Assembly: GCF_938039245.1 (NCBI RefSeq)
Contig: NZ_CALHVN010000058.1
Coordinates: 1-64,000 of the forward strand
DNA length: 64,000 nt
Reading direction: 5' to 3'
Source of the DNA: an uncultured Campylobacter sp.
Lineage (GTDB): Bacteria > Campylobacterota > Campylobacteria > Campylobacterales > Campylobacteraceae
This document shows, in pieces, positions 18,911 through 27,677 of the stretch (position 1 is its first letter; every line of letters begins with the position of its first letter). The position numbers were made by a program, and so were the translations under genes. The notes under the pieces were generated by a model, which had not been told where the DNA came from, made no database searches, and saw only the letters and a program-made list of their open reading frames with translations.

Positions 18911-19280
18911 ATCTAAATTTTATACCATTTCGCCTGAAAAACCACAAATTTTAACTTCAAATTTGCCTTTGCGCCGCGTCAAATTTGGATTTATTTTGCC
19001 GATTTTCATCCAAAATGCAAAAATTTTAATTTTTAAATTTTCTAAAACCTTAAGAAATCAAACTAAGTTTAGGATATATTTTATCTTTTTATATCAAATT
19101 TGACTGAAAGACCGACGTTTTGCTCATTTGATAAGGAATTTCAATATATAAACTCTATCAAAAACCGGCTAAATTTGAAAAAACTAAGCTAAAATTTTAA
19201 TCAAAAATTTATAAAATTTGTTATATTATCCTCGCGAAAATAAAAGGGATAAAATATATCCTAATTGATAAAGGTCAAGC
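18911..19280. other. Intergenic region upstream of nifS
   Basis: A 370-base AT-rich spacer between divergent genes. It contains the nifS promoter (listed separately). Between that and the start codon lies a short inverted repeat, GGATA-N5-TATCC, at 19247-19261, which would fall in the 5' untranslated region. No gene was seen. Confidence 0.5.
19219..19227 (+). promoter_or_regulatory. Predicted extended -10 promoter of nifS
   Basis: TGT-TATATT forms an extended -10 element 54 bases upstream of the GTG start, in a strongly AT-rich context. The inverted repeat at 19247-19261 lies just downstream of the expected transcription start and could be an operator. This is motif-based only. Confidence 0.45.
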
Positions 19281-20459
19281 GTGAGAGTATATCTAGACAA
19301 CAATGCCACGACAATGGTCGATCCCGAAGCTTTCGAGCTTATGAGGCCGTTTTTCTGCGAAAAATACGGCAACCCAAACTCGCTTCATAGATTTGGCTCC
19401 GAGACGCACCCCGCGCTTCGCCGCGCGATGGATCAGCTATACGCAGGCATAAACGCAAGCGATAACGACGATATCGTGGTAACAAGCTGCGCCACCGAGA
19501 GCAACAACTGGGTGGCTAAGGGCGTTTTTTTCGATCATATATTAAATAAAGAAAAGGATCACGTCGTAATCAGCGCCGTCGAGCATCCGGCGATCGCGGC
19601 GACGTTTGAGTCGCTCAAGAAATACGGCGTGCGCGTGAGTTACGTACCCGTAAACGAAAACGGTCTGCTCGATCCAAACGATCTAAGAAAGCTCATCGAC
19701 GATAAAACCGCGCTAGTTAGCATCATGTGGGCAAATAACGAAACTGGCACGATTTTCCCGATCAAAGAGTGCGCACAGATCGCTCACGAGCACGGCGCGC
19801 TATTTCACACCGACGCGACGCAAACCGTCGGCAAGATCAAGATAAACGTGCGCGAGATGGGCATGGACTTTATGAGCTTTTCTGCGCATAAATTTCACGG
19901 ACCAAAAGGCGTAGGCGGTCTGTATATCAAGGACTCGCAAAAGCTAACGAGCTTGCTTCACGGCGGCGAACACATGGGCGGTAGACGCAGCGGGACGCTT
20001 GACGTCGCTGGTATCGTGGGCATGGCGCAAGCTCTGGAAAACAGCAACAAGCTAATCGAGTTTGAAAATTTGCACGTAAGGCGCCTGCGCGATAAGCTCG
20101 AAGATGCGCTGCTGCAAATCCCTGATATATCGGTCGTGGGAGACCGCGCTCACAGGCTGCCAAACACCATACTAGCCGCCGTAAAAGGCGTCGAAGGCGA
20201 GGCGATGCTGTGGGATCTAAATCAGGCCGGTATCGCCGCGTCTACGGGCTCGGCGTGTGCATCTGAGACGCTAGAGAGCAACCCGATAATGGAAGCCATC
20301 GGTGCTAGCAGCGATCTGGCACATACGGCACTAAGGCTGTCGCTATCGAGGTTTAATACCGAAGAAGAGATCGACTATGCGATAGAGCATATCAAAAAGG
20401 CAGTGGTGAGGTTGCGAGCTATTTCAAGCACGTACGCCTATAACCCTAACGGCAAGTAA
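19281..20459 (+). CDS. nifS: Cysteine desulfurase (NifS/IscS type)
   Basis: PLP enzyme that takes sulphur from cysteine and passes it to the Fe-S scaffold. The 392 residues contain the PLP lysine K204 (SAHKFHGPKG) and the catalytic Cys C326 within STGSACASETLESN. HTDATQTVGKI binds the cofactor. The start is GTG with an AAAGGT site. nifU follows after a 337-base spacer. In C. jejuni and Helicobacter this pair is the essential Fe-S assembly system. It is often named iscS in annotations. Confidence 0.96.
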   Translation: MRVYLDNNATTMVDPEAFELMRPFFCEKYGNPNSLHRFGSETHPALRRAMDQLYAGINASDNDDIVVTSCATESNNWVAKGVFFDHILNKEKDHVVISAVEHPAIAATFESLKKYGVRVSYVPVNENGLLDPNDLRKLIDDKTALVSIMWANNETGTIFPIKECAQIAHEHGALFHTDATQTVGKIKINVREMGMDFMSFSAHKFHGPKGVGGLYIKDSQKLTSLLHGGEHMGGRRSGTLDVAGIVGMAQALENSNKLIEFENLHVRRLRDKLEDALLQIPDISVVGDRAHRLPNTILAAVKGVEGEAMLWDLNQAGIAASTGSACASETLESNPIMEAIGASSDLAHTALRLSLSRFNTEEEIDYAIEHIKKAVVRLRAISSTYAYNPNGK

Positions 20460-20796
20460 CGGCTTGTCTTTTGAGTGCTTTTTGCGGAGCTTGCTAAAAT
20501 TTAGCTCGGCGGACTACTTGTCCAGCCTACGCTAAATTTTACCTGCGCAACCCCAAAAATCATCTCAAAATACTTTGCCTTAACAATTTAAATTTCATAA
20601 ATTTGGTTCAAATTTGGGTTTTTAAAAGCCCAAATTTGAGTTAAATTTAAAAGGAAGCGGGCGGCAGTATCGCGAAATGGATTTGAATGTTGTGAAGCAA
20701 AAATGAGCAAGGCTAACCAAATAGGTTGCCGCAGCGATATTTTTGCAAGCTCATTCAAAGACGCTCGCGAGACAACGCCTCTAAAAAGGAAATAAA
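20460..20796. other. Spacer between nifS and nifU
   Basis: A 337-base spacer without a credible gene. It contains the long inverted repeat at 20609-20638 (listed separately) and the nifU binding site. It is unusually large for a pair of functionally coupled genes, which suggests that nifU has its own promoter or that the hairpin adjusts the ratio of the two products. Confidence 0.5.
20609..20638. terminator. Inverted repeat between nifS and nifU
   Basis: CAAATTTGGG at 20609-20618 pairs perfectly with CCCAAATTTG at 20629-20638, around a 10-base spacer that is itself mostly self-complementary (TTTTTAAAAG). No T-run follows on the plus strand, so it is not a canonical intrinsic terminator. It could attenuate, stabilise the nifS mRNA 3' end or act as a protein site. 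Confidence 0.45.
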
Positions 20797-21789
20797 ATGG
20801 CAAAAAATAATCTAATAGGCGGTTCGATTTGGGACGAATACTCCCAAAACGTCCAAGACCGCATGAACAATCCTAAATTTATGGGCGAGATAACGCAAGA
20901 CGAGGCCAAAGCAAGAGGCGGTAAGCTCATCGTAGCGGACTTTGGCGCCGAAAGCTGCGGCGACGCGGTGAGGCTGTATTGGCTCGTAGATGAGAAAACC
21001 GACCGCATCATGGACGCTAAATTTAAAAGCTTTGGCTGCGGCACGGCGGTGGCTAGCTCAGATACGATGGCCGAGCTTTGCGTCGGCAAGACCGTGGACG
21101 AAGCGGTCAAAATCACCAACATCGACGTGGAAAAAGCCATGCGCGACACCCCAGACGTCCCGGCCGTCCCGCCGCAAAAGATGCACTGTTCGGTCATGGC
21201 CTACGACGTTATCAAGGCCGCCGCGGCGCAGTATAAGGGCGTGGATCCGGAGCATTTTGAGGACGAGATCATCGTGTGCGAGTGCGCGCGCGTTAGCCTA
21301 GGCACGATCAAAGAGGTCATCCGCCTAAACGACCTACACACGGTCGAGGAGATCACGCAATACACCAAAGCAGGCGCCTTTTGCAAATCCTGCGTGCGCC
21401 CGGGCGGACACGAAAAGCGCGAGTATTATCTCGTGGACATCCTCGCAGACACCAGAGCCGAGATGGAGCAGGAGAAAAAGCAAGCCCTCATCGACGCGCA
21501 GGCTGCGGGCAAATTTGACGACGTGAGCTTTGAAAATATGACCGTCGTGGGCCAGCTAAAAGCCATCGAGAGCGTCATAGATAGGGATATCCGCCCGATG
21601 CTGATGATGGACGGCGGCAATATGGAAATCCTCGATCTGCAAAAAGACGCCGAGGGTAAATTTGACGTCTATATCAGGTATATGGGCGCTTGCAGCGGCT
21701 GCGCAAGCGGCGCGACGGGCACGCTATACGCGATCGAAAACGTATTGCAAGAAAACCTCAGCCCAAATATCCGCGTCCTGCCTATCTGA
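20797..21789 (+). CDS. nifU: NifU-type Fe-S cluster scaffold protein
   Basis: Three-module scaffold on which Fe-S clusters are built, 330 residues. The N-terminal IscU-like module (about 1-140) has the three cluster cysteines C54, C81 and C131. The middle BFD-like module binds a permanent [2Fe-2S] cluster through C161, C163, C196 and C199. The C-terminal NifU module has GACSGC (C299, C302). This full-length arrangement is typical of Campylobacter and Helicobacter and replaces separate IscU/IscA proteins. An AAAGGAAA site precedes the ATG. Confidence 0.96.
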   Translation: MAKNNLIGGSIWDEYSQNVQDRMNNPKFMGEITQDEAKARGGKLIVADFGAESCGDAVRLYWLVDEKTDRIMDAKFKSFGCGTAVASSDTMAELCVGKTVDEAVKITNIDVEKAMRDTPDVPAVPPQKMHCSVMAYDVIKAAAAQYKGVDPEHFEDEIIVCECARVSLGTIKEVIRLNDLHTVEEITQYTKAGAFCKSCVRPGGHEKREYYLVDILADTRAEMEQEKKQALIDAQAAGKFDDVSFENMTVVGQLKAIESVIDRDIRPMLMMDGGNMEILDLQKDAEGKFDVYIRYMGACSGCASGATGTLYAIENVLQENLSPNIRVLPI

Positions 21790-21941
21790 TCTGTTTTGGA
21801 CGGCAAATTTGACGCAGCTTAGGGCTCAAATTTGATTAAATTCAGGGCGGTTAATTTAGCCGTCCGAGAAGCTAGTCGCAAATTAAGCTAGCTATTATAA
21901 AAGATGGATTGTTTTTTGGGGCGAGAATCTAGCCGCGAGTA

Positions 21942-21969
21942 TTAATTTCGGGAATTATCCCGAAATTAA
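21942..21969. terminator. Bidirectional terminator after nifU
   Basis: An 11-bp perfect stem, TTAATTTCGGG at 21942-21952 and CCCGAAATTAA at 21959-21969, has a six-base loop and is followed on the plus strand by GCTCTTTTATTTTC. It lies between convergent genes and its right arm overlaps the TAA of the small minus-strand gene. It probably ends transcription of nifU and perhaps of the opposite gene. Confidence 0.7.
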
Positions 21970-22184
21970 GCTCTTTTATTTTCTAGGCGGTTTAAAACGG
22001 GCTTTAAAAACTCGTCAAATTCGTCCTGTGTTAGCACTCTTTTGCCTAGTTTTTCTTTGCACTCTTTGCCAAGCTCGCACAAAACCTCTCGGTTTGCTAT
22101 ACTTTGAGCCTTGCCGTGTCTTGCTAGTACGGTGTTTAGCTCGTGTTCTTCGGAAAAGTTAACCAACTCTCGATCTGTTGCCAT
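21966..22184 (-). CDS. Small protein of unknown function
   Basis: A 72-residue hydrophilic, probably helical protein with two Cys residues (VLCELGKECKEKLGKR). A strong binding site (AAAGGAG, seven bases before ATG) supports translation. I do not recognise the family, and it has no membrane segment or signal peptide. Its stop codon lies in the arm of the terminator shared with nifU. Confidence 0.7.
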   Translation of the reverse strand: MATDRELVNFSEEHELNTVLARHGKAQSIANREVLCELGKECKEKLGKRVLTQDEFDEFLKPVLNRLENKRA

Positions 22185-22739
22185 TTTAGCTCCTTTGTTA
22201 AGAATTTTCGCAGATTATACAATTTTTAGCTTTAAAATTTAGCTAAATTTAGCGCCGAATTTGGATACTGAATTTGCCTTGCGGTAGCGATTTTGCCGCA
22301 GATTTTAGTCTAAATTTACTTGCAAATGCTCAAATTTCTTGCTAAGCAAACAACGGCCGTTACGGGTAGCGTTGGTTTAGCGGCAGATGCGAGTAAAAAG
22401 CTATCGTAGCAATAAGCTCGCGTAAAAGCCGTTGTTCCAAAACTACCAAATGTAAATCCAATCAAGCGATGAAGTCGGCGTTTTTTAAATTTTTAGAAAT
22501 TTGCGCTTCTAGCATTTTGGTCCTTTGCCGCTTTTACTTAGCGCAGCTTGGCTTATGCTCTAAAATTTACGTTAAATTCGGACGGTTAGTTTAGCCGCTC
22601 TACTCTATTTTTGTAAATTTGATACGACTTATAATATGGTTTTTGGCGCTACAGAATCGTAAAATCCGCCTTATGAAACAAACAAATTTAGCTGCCCTAA
22701 CTTTGCGTAAATTTGAGTGCAAAATTTGACTACTAAATT
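22185..22739. other. 555-base gap, no gene
   Basis: No credible coding frame. The middle part can fold: AACAACGGC at 22349-22357 pairs with GCCGTTGTT at 22428-22436. Inside this, GCGAG (22389-22393) pairs with CTCGC (22417-22421), and GCTA (22400-22403) with TAGC (22407-22410). This nested arrangement could mark a structured RNA or be chance. Confidence 0.4.
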
Positions 22740-23213
22740 TTATTCTTTTAGCTCCTCGTAAACGCTCTGATTGCGATAAATGCAGGCCGCAATCACTATA
22801 ACTAGCATCGGAGCTAGTAACAAAAATGCGCCAAAAGCGCCTAATGCTCCATCGCTATGCTGGCTTTTACCGGATAAAGTGATAGGAAGATAAAAAATCA
22901 ATGCAAAAGTAGCAAAATGCTCTACCGCAAAAATCGTGTCACTTTTTTCGGGATTTTTAATAAAAAGATTGCTGTATTTGCGTTTTAAAATTAAAAATAA
23001 TAGCGTACAAACAATGGCAGATAGCGCGACTAGATACAAATTATCCATACCTAGATAGTTCAGGGTTAAGCAATAAGCCAATGCCGTAAGAGTCGGAAAA
23101 TTAAATCTAACCAAGCGATGTATCTGATATCTGCGCTTTAAATTTTTAGGGATTTGTGCTAAGGCTTTGCCGTATTCCAGCGCTTCGGCGATCTTATCTT
23201 TTTGCGTTTGCAT
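22740..23213 (-). CDS. Membrane protein of unknown function
   Basis: A 157-residue protein with a basic, helical N-terminal segment (about 1-35) and about four membrane helices (near 38-53, 58-76, 95-112 and 122-143). A very strong binding site (AAAAAGGAGG) precedes the ATG. No family motif was recognised. It is divergent from the molbindin gene, with which it shares a 264-base promoter region, but a functional link is not shown. Confidence 0.72.
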   Translation of the reverse strand: MQTQKDKIAEALEYGKALAQIPKNLKRRYQIHRLVRFNFPTLTALAYCLTLNYLGMDNLYLVALSAIVCTLLFLILKRKYSNLFIKNPEKSDTIFAVEHFATFALIFYLPITLSGKSQHSDGALGAFGAFLLLAPMLVIVIAACIYRNQSVYEELKE

Positions 23214-23477
23214 TTTTGCCTCCTTTTTTGTTATTTTAGCCTAAATTTTAACTCTATCATCACCAAAACCCATCTACCCCAAATTCCAATTTACGAAATT
23301 AAATTTTTCTACTTCATTTATCAAAATACCTAAAATTCCGATAATCGTTAATGTATGCGTTTTTAGTGACAAAGTTAAATTTTTGCATATTCGGTTTTTA
23401 AGTTTTATAAAAGTTTAAGTTGTTAATATTCGCTCAGATTTTAATACGAAATCAAATTTATTCACAAAGGACAAATC

Positions 23478-23897
23478 ATGTTTAGCGCAAGAAATCAACT
23501 AGCTGCACAAATAACAGAGGTAAGAGAGGGAGCGGTAAACTCTCTAATCGTAGCAAAATTGCAAGGCGGAGAGACCGTAAAAGCAACCGTAACCGTAGAT
23601 AGCCAAAAGGCTCTAGATCTAGTGGCTGGTAAAAAGGTAGTTTATCTATTTAAAGCTTCTTCTATCATAGTAGCTAAAGGCGATAACGGTCTAAAGCTAA
23701 GCGCTACTAACCAACTAAAAGGTAAGGTAGTAAAAGTAGTAGAGGGTGCGGTAAATGCCGAAGTAGATATCGAGATAGCGGGCGGAGATAAGCTAAGCGC
23801 TATCATCACTAACGAATCTGCTAAAAACCTATCTCTAAAAGCAGGCGATGAGGTAACGGCTATCATTAAAGCTAGCCATATCATCATAGGCGCTTAA
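23478..23897 (+). CDS. Two-domain molbindin (Mop/TOBE) protein
   Basis: A 139-residue cytoplasmic protein made of two Mop (TOBE-type) domains. The repeats start at SARNQLAAQITEVREGAVNS (about 2-69) and SATNQLKGKVVKVVEGAVNA (about 74-139), each ending in an SxxI turn (KASSIIVAK, KASHIIIGA). Molbindins bind molybdate or tungstate oxyanions and buffer them for molybdopterin enzymes, and tandem repeats like this occur in ModG. A clear AAAGGACAA site precedes the ATG. Oxyanion binding is by family, not shown here. The FecCD-type uptake locus begins just downstream on the other strand. Confidence 0.88.
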   Translation: MFSARNQLAAQITEVREGAVNSLIVAKLQGGETVKATVTVDSQKALDLVAGKKVVYLFKASSIIVAKGDNGLKLSATNQLKGKVVKVVEGAVNAEVDIEIAGGDKLSAIITNESAKNLSLKAGDEVTAIIKASHIIIGA

Positions 23898-23906
23898 TTC
23901 TTTCAG

Positions 23907-23934
23907 TAGCGAGCGTTTTAATTAATGCTCGCTA
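23907..23934 (+). terminator. Terminator hairpin after the molbindin gene
   Basis: TAGCGAGC at 23907-23914 pairs with GCTCGCTA at 23927-23934 around an AT-rich 12-base loop, just after the stop codon. The following sequence is AT-rich but lacks a clean T-run. Confidence 0.5.
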
Positions 23935-24044
23935 AATTAAACCCAATAACTCAAATCAAATTTACTAACTTAAATAGCAAGGCGGAGCGGCTTTGCTGAT
24001 TTAAATTTGATCCAAATTTATCTTGCTTTGACTAAAAACCAAAT

Positions 24045-24719
24045 TTAATCGTTTTTATCTACCTGCACGAACGCCCAGTGCATAAATTCTTGCCTTGGTT
24101 TGTATTTGCCGCTGTTAAAATACTCCGCCAGCCGCGCCTCCTCAGTTTCGCTTAGCTTGCCGCCAAGCCCCCAGCGCGTCTTTTGGATGAGCTCCTGCGC
24201 ACTTGCTTCCGGACCCGCATGACACTTAGCCTTTATGTAGCTTAGGCTTGGCAAATAGCCCATTTGAAACAAGATGTTTAGAAGATAGACGGAGTCGGGC
24301 TTTTGCTCCACCTTGCGCCCTATCGCATCCAAAATCTCATCGTCCACGAAGCTACCGCCGACCTTAAACGTGATGTAAAGCGATTTTTTGCTCTTTGAAA
24401 GAAGCTTATTAAGCGCGGTTTTTAGATCGTCCACCTCAAGGCAGCGCGAGGCCAAAACCACGTCGCACTCAGGCACGTCCGACCAGTCGTCCTCAAAGGC
24501 TTTTTGCGCAAATTTTGCGTTTTTTGCGCCGTAAGTTTGAGCATTCTCGCGGGCGAATTCCAGCATTTTTGGCGAAAAGTCATAGCCGTAAATTTGATCC
24601 ACCTTTTCCGCTGCCAGCACGCTTAACGCGCCCGCTCCGCACGCAAAATCAAGCAGCGTAGAAACGCCTGTAAAATCGACCTTATCTATAAAATCTCGCG
24701 CGTAGACACTTTTCATCAC
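24045..24719 (-). CDS. Class I SAM-dependent methyltransferase, 5' end frameshifted
   Basis: A 224-residue intact frame with the SAM-binding motif LLDFACGAGALSVLA about 20 residues in, and GYDFSPKMLEFAREN. The natural gene probably starts at 24847, where an ATG overlaps the stop of the ABC ATPase (ATGA). From there the frame reads MILPSNYDEIDFDALYKAQK and is broken near 24765-24769, where five A (minus strand) should be six to continue as FGKKFAADWDKKAPSFNEG. The broken frame ends in TGATG, whose ATG is the start at 24719, so restart is possible. Substrate unknown. As the last gene of the uptake operon it might modify a metal ligand. Confidence 0.8.
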   Translation of the reverse strand: MMKSVYARDFIDKVDFTGVSTLLDFACGAGALSVLAAEKVDQIYGYDFSPKMLEFARENAQTYGAKNAKFAQKAFEDDWSDVPECDVVLASRCLEVDDLKTALNKLLSKSKKSLYITFKVGGSFVDDEILDAIGRKVEQKPDSVYLLNILFQMGYLPSLSYIKAKCHAGPEASAQELIQKTRWGLGGKLSETEEARLAEYFNSGKYKPRQEFMHWAFVQVDKND

Positions 24720-24843
24720 GCCCTCGTTGAAGCTAGGCGCCTTTTTGTCCCAGTCCGCGGCAAATTTTTGCCGAATGAACTTCTTACCTTTTGCGCCTTA
24801 TAAAGCGCGTCAAAGTCGATCTCATCGTAGTTTGAAGGTAAAA

Positions 24844-25593
24844 TCATAATCTATCCTCGTATCTTTCGTAGTTTATGCCGTAAATTTTATCGATATTTTG
24901 GGCATTTATGAGCTGCTCGCTGCGCCCGAAGGCTAAAATTTCGCCGTCTTTTATAAATAGCGTCAAATTTGAAACGAACTTCGCGTGGCGCGGGTAATGC
25001 GTCGTTTGCACGAAGGTATAGCCCTCGTCGCCTAGCGCCTTTATCATCTCGAGCAGCTTGATCTGATTGCCAAAGTCCAGCCCGTTTGTCGGCTCATCCA
25101 TAAAGATCACTTTCGCGCCCTGAACCAGCGTGCGCGCGATGTACGCCAGCTGCCGCTCGCCGCCGCTAACCCTCGTATAGGGCGCGTTTTTTAGATGCGC
25201 GATGCCCATCTTTTCCAGCGCCTGCTCGGCTAGCTTTTTATCCGCCGCGCTAAAGCTAGAAAACAGCGGCGTCCTGCACAGCGCGCCCATCAGAGCGACG
25301 TCAAAGACGCTGTAGTCATAGGACGGCGCGTGCGTCTGCGGCACGTAGGCGACGAGAGAGGCGAGCCCCTTTTTGCCGTAGTCGCGCACGCTTTTGCTTG
25401 CGATTAGCACCTCGCCTTCAAATTTTAAAAATCCGAGCATTATGCGAAGCAGAGTGCTTTTGCCGCTACCGTTAGCGCCTAGGATGCTTAGCGTATCGCC
25501 CGTCGCGACGTCAAAGCTGATGCCCTTTAGCACGGGCTTATCGCGGTAAGCAAAGCGCAAATTTCGCACTTCTATCAAATTTTCTCGCATCAA
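24844..25593 (-). CDS. ABC transporter ATP-binding protein (FecE/BtuD type)
   Basis: Energy-coupling ATPase of a type II importer for metal complexes. The 249 residues have Walker A GANGSGKST at 39-47, the signature SGGERQLAYIA, Walker B in VIFMDEPTNGLD and the switch His in TTHYPRH. Its ATG overlaps the permease stop, and its own stop overlaps the ATG of the methyltransferase gene. With the permease, binding protein and TonB receptor it forms a complete outer-to-inner membrane uptake route. The substrate is not evident: iron-siderophore, haem, cobalamin, nickel or molybdate/tungstate are all possible for the family. Confidence 0.92.
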   Translation of the reverse strand: MMRENLIEVRNLRFAYRDKPVLKGISFDVATGDTLSILGANGSGKSTLLRIMLGFLKFEGEVLIASKSVRDYGKKGLASLVAYVPQTHAPSYDYSVFDVALMGALCRTPLFSSFSAADKKLAEQALEKMGIAHLKNAPYTRVSGGERQLAYIARTLVQGAKVIFMDEPTNGLDFGNQIKLLEMIKALGDEGYTFVQTTHYPRHAKFVSNLTLFIKDGEILAFGRSEQLINAQNIDKIYGINYERYEDRL

Positions 25594-26525
25594 AAGCTCC
25601 TCTTGGCGCGGCGAAGCACGATGATAAACATCGGTATGCCAAACAGCGAGGTCACGATACCGATGGGGATCTCAAAGGTAAAGATGAGCCGCGAGAAGCT
25701 GTCGCAAAAGAGCAGAAATATCGCGCCGATCATCGCCGAGCTCGCCAGAACCGCGCGGTTGTCGGCGCCGAAGATAAAGCGCGCGATGTGTGGCACGATA
25801 AGCCCGATCCAGCCGATGATGCCCGCGATCGTCACGCTAAGCGCGCTAACGAAGGTCGCAATGAGGATGATGAAAATTTTAACCCGCACCGTGTTTACGC
25901 CCAGGCTCTTTGCCTCCTCTTCGCCAAGGCTTAGCGCGTTTAGGTATTTGCCGCTAAGCGCCAGCAGCAAAATGCCCGCACACATCGGCAGGATCGAAAT
26001 TTGAATAAAGCTCTTAGACGCAAAGCCTAGGCTTCCCATTAAAAAATAGGTGATCGCGGGAAGCGCGTCGTTCGGGTCTGCAGCGTATTTTAGCACCGAG
26101 AGCAGCGAAGTAAAGAGCGAGCCGCTGATGACGCCGCCGAGCACCAGCACGATGACGCTACCGCTGCGCGAATACAGCGCCGAGACACCCAGCGCCACCG
26201 CCACGGCAAGAAAACCGAAGCCAAATGTGCTAAGCTGGATAAGATATTCGTTAAATTTGAAAAACATCCCCACCGCTGCGCCAAATCCCGCGCCGCTGAT
26301 CGCGAGGCTCGCGCCGATGAGCACGCAGGCAAGTATGCGCGGTAGGCGGATCTCGAGCAAGAGCGTGTGCATGACCTCGAAATCTTTTAAGATTTCGCCC
26401 CGTAGCAGCGCCGTGACGTAGCGCGCGTAGTCCTCTGCGCCAAAGCCGTATTTGCCCAGCAGTAGCGAACCCGCGACGCAAAGCGCCAGCAGCAGGGCCA
26501 AAAACGCAAACGCCCTTTTGCTCAT
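25590..26525 (-). CDS. FecCD-family ABC transporter permease
   Basis: A 311-residue inner-membrane permease of the BtuC/FecCD family, with about nine hydrophobic helices. The family's conserved stretch LSVTIAGIIGWIGLIVPHIAR is present near residues 225-245. The end of the protein (IPIGIVTSLFGIPMFIIVL) is also typical. Ten bases separate it from the binding-protein gene, and it overlaps the ATPase gene by four bases. H. influenzae MolB, a molybdate/tungstate permease, belongs to the same fold family, so iron is not the only option for its cargo. Confidence 0.92.
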   Translation of the reverse strand: MSKRAFAFLALLLALCVAGSLLLGKYGFGAEDYARYVTALLRGEILKDFEVMHTLLLEIRLPRILACVLIGASLAISGAGFGAAVGMFFKFNEYLIQLSTFGFGFLAVAVALGVSALYSRSGSVIVLVLGGVISGSLFTSLLSVLKYAADPNDALPAITYFLMGSLGFASKSFIQISILPMCAGILLLALSGKYLNALSLGEEEAKSLGVNTVRVKIFIILIATFVSALSVTIAGIIGWIGLIVPHIARFIFGADNRAVLASSAMIGAIFLLFCDSFSRLIFTFEIPIGIVTSLFGIPMFIIVLRRAKRSF

Positions 26526-26535
26526 CTTTCTTTAC

Positions 26536-27591
26536 TCACTCGGCGCCCCGTCCTAAAATTTTATAAATTTGCTCGTCTGTGAGCTCAAGATCCAAAAATA
26601 GCTTGTAAAACTCGCGAGTCTCGCGGACCATGTCAAATTTAAACGCCTCGGGGTAGGTTAAGCTTATGAGCCATTTTAGCCCTAAAAACCTCATAAACGA
26701 AGGCGGGCGGTCAAACCACGAAAAGGGCTCGCGCGGGATATAATAAGCTTTTTTGTTTTTCACCGCGCCCAGCAGCTGCCACTTCGGATCGCCGTAAATT
26801 TTATCAAAGAGCTCCTTTTCGTAGATGAGGATGACGTCGGGATCGTATTTTACGAGCTGCTCGAAGCTGATCTTTACGCGCCCGAAGGATTTGGCGTTTG
26901 GATCTTCGCTGCACTTATGCACATTCTGCGCACCTGCTCGCTCGATGAGAGTAGCGTGCCACGAGCCCTCGCACTCGGTGGCTAGCCCGTCGCTGCCCTG
27001 CGCGTAGTAAATTTTTACCTTTTGCAGGTTGTTTTTCTTAATGTACTCTTCGATCTGCGCGGTCAAATTTAGCGACTCTTTCGAGTAGTTTATGAGATGT
27101 GCGGCGCGCTCCTGCTTGCCCGTCACTTCGCCTAAAATTTCAAACCCGTCCAAGTATTCCTCGAGCTTCGTCGCGCTTAGATAGAGTATCGGTTTTTTAA
27201 AGGGGCCGAAAACCTCGCTCATCTTTTTGGTGTTGCGCGAGCTTGCGTTTACGAGGATGAGATCGGGATTTAGACGTAGTAGCATCTCGACATTTGGGAT
27301 CTTGCCCTGACCGAAAAAGCCGCCCACGACGGGCTGCTCTTGCACCTCTTTTTTGACGTACGGTCGCTCGAAGGCGTTCCACTCGAAATTTACGCCGCTG
27401 ATTTTAGCGGGGTCAAGCGCGTAAAGCATATATAAAAACGGCGGCGAGCTGGCGTAAATTTTAGCGGGCGTGCCTTGCAGCTGCTCGATATTTTCGCTGT
27501 TTTGAGCGATGTAGTCCTTGATCTGCGCCTCGCTCATCGCAAAGCAGAAATTTACGGCCGTAAGTAGAAAGATTAGGATTTTTTTAAACAT
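26536..27591 (-). CDS. Periplasmic metal-complex binding protein
   Basis: Substrate-binding component of the importer, 351 residues. It has a signal peptide (MFKKILIFLLTAVNFCFA) and a TroA/FepB-type fold of two lobes. The segments NPDLILVN and YDPDVILIY each end a lobe's strand as in this family. EPFSWFDRPPSFMRFLGLKWL near residue 290-310 is characteristic of a subgroup of these binding proteins. It follows the TonB receptor after an 86-base spacer with a hairpin. Ligand unknown. Confidence 0.88.
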   Translation of the reverse strand: MFKKILIFLLTAVNFCFAMSEAQIKDYIAQNSENIEQLQGTPAKIYASSPPFLYMLYALDPAKISGVNFEWNAFERPYVKKEVQEQPVVGGFFGQGKIPNVEMLLRLNPDLILVNASSRNTKKMSEVFGPFKKPILYLSATKLEEYLDGFEILGEVTGKQERAAHLINYSKESLNLTAQIEEYIKKNNLQKVKIYYAQGSDGLATECEGSWHATLIERAGAQNVHKCSEDPNAKSFGRVKISFEQLVKYDPDVILIYEKELFDKIYGDPKWQLLGAVKNKKAYYIPREPFSWFDRPPSFMRFLGLKWLISLTYPEAFKFDMVRETREFYKLFLDLELTDEQIYKILGRGAE

Positions 27592-27646
27592 TTTTTGCCT
27601 TTAAATTTAAAAAAGCTTGCTAACGAATTCTATCAAAATTCATTAG

Positions 27647-27672
27647 CAAACCAGCTGTAAAAAGCTGGTTTG
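27647..27672 (-). terminator. Hairpin between TonB receptor and binding-protein genes
   Basis: A 10-bp perfect stem (CAAACCAGCT at 27647-27656, AGCTGGTTTG at 27663-27672) with a six-base loop lies just after the receptor stop codon and before the binding-protein gene on the same strand. There is no T-run after it in the direction of transcription. It may cause partial termination or protect the receptor mRNA, giving more receptor than transporter. Confidence 0.5.
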
Positions 27673-27677
27673 AGGAT

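Noticed and set aside
20588..20803. 71-codon minus-strand frame in the nifS-nifU spacer
   Set aside because: Crosses the inverted repeat and overlaps the nifU start; no binding site.
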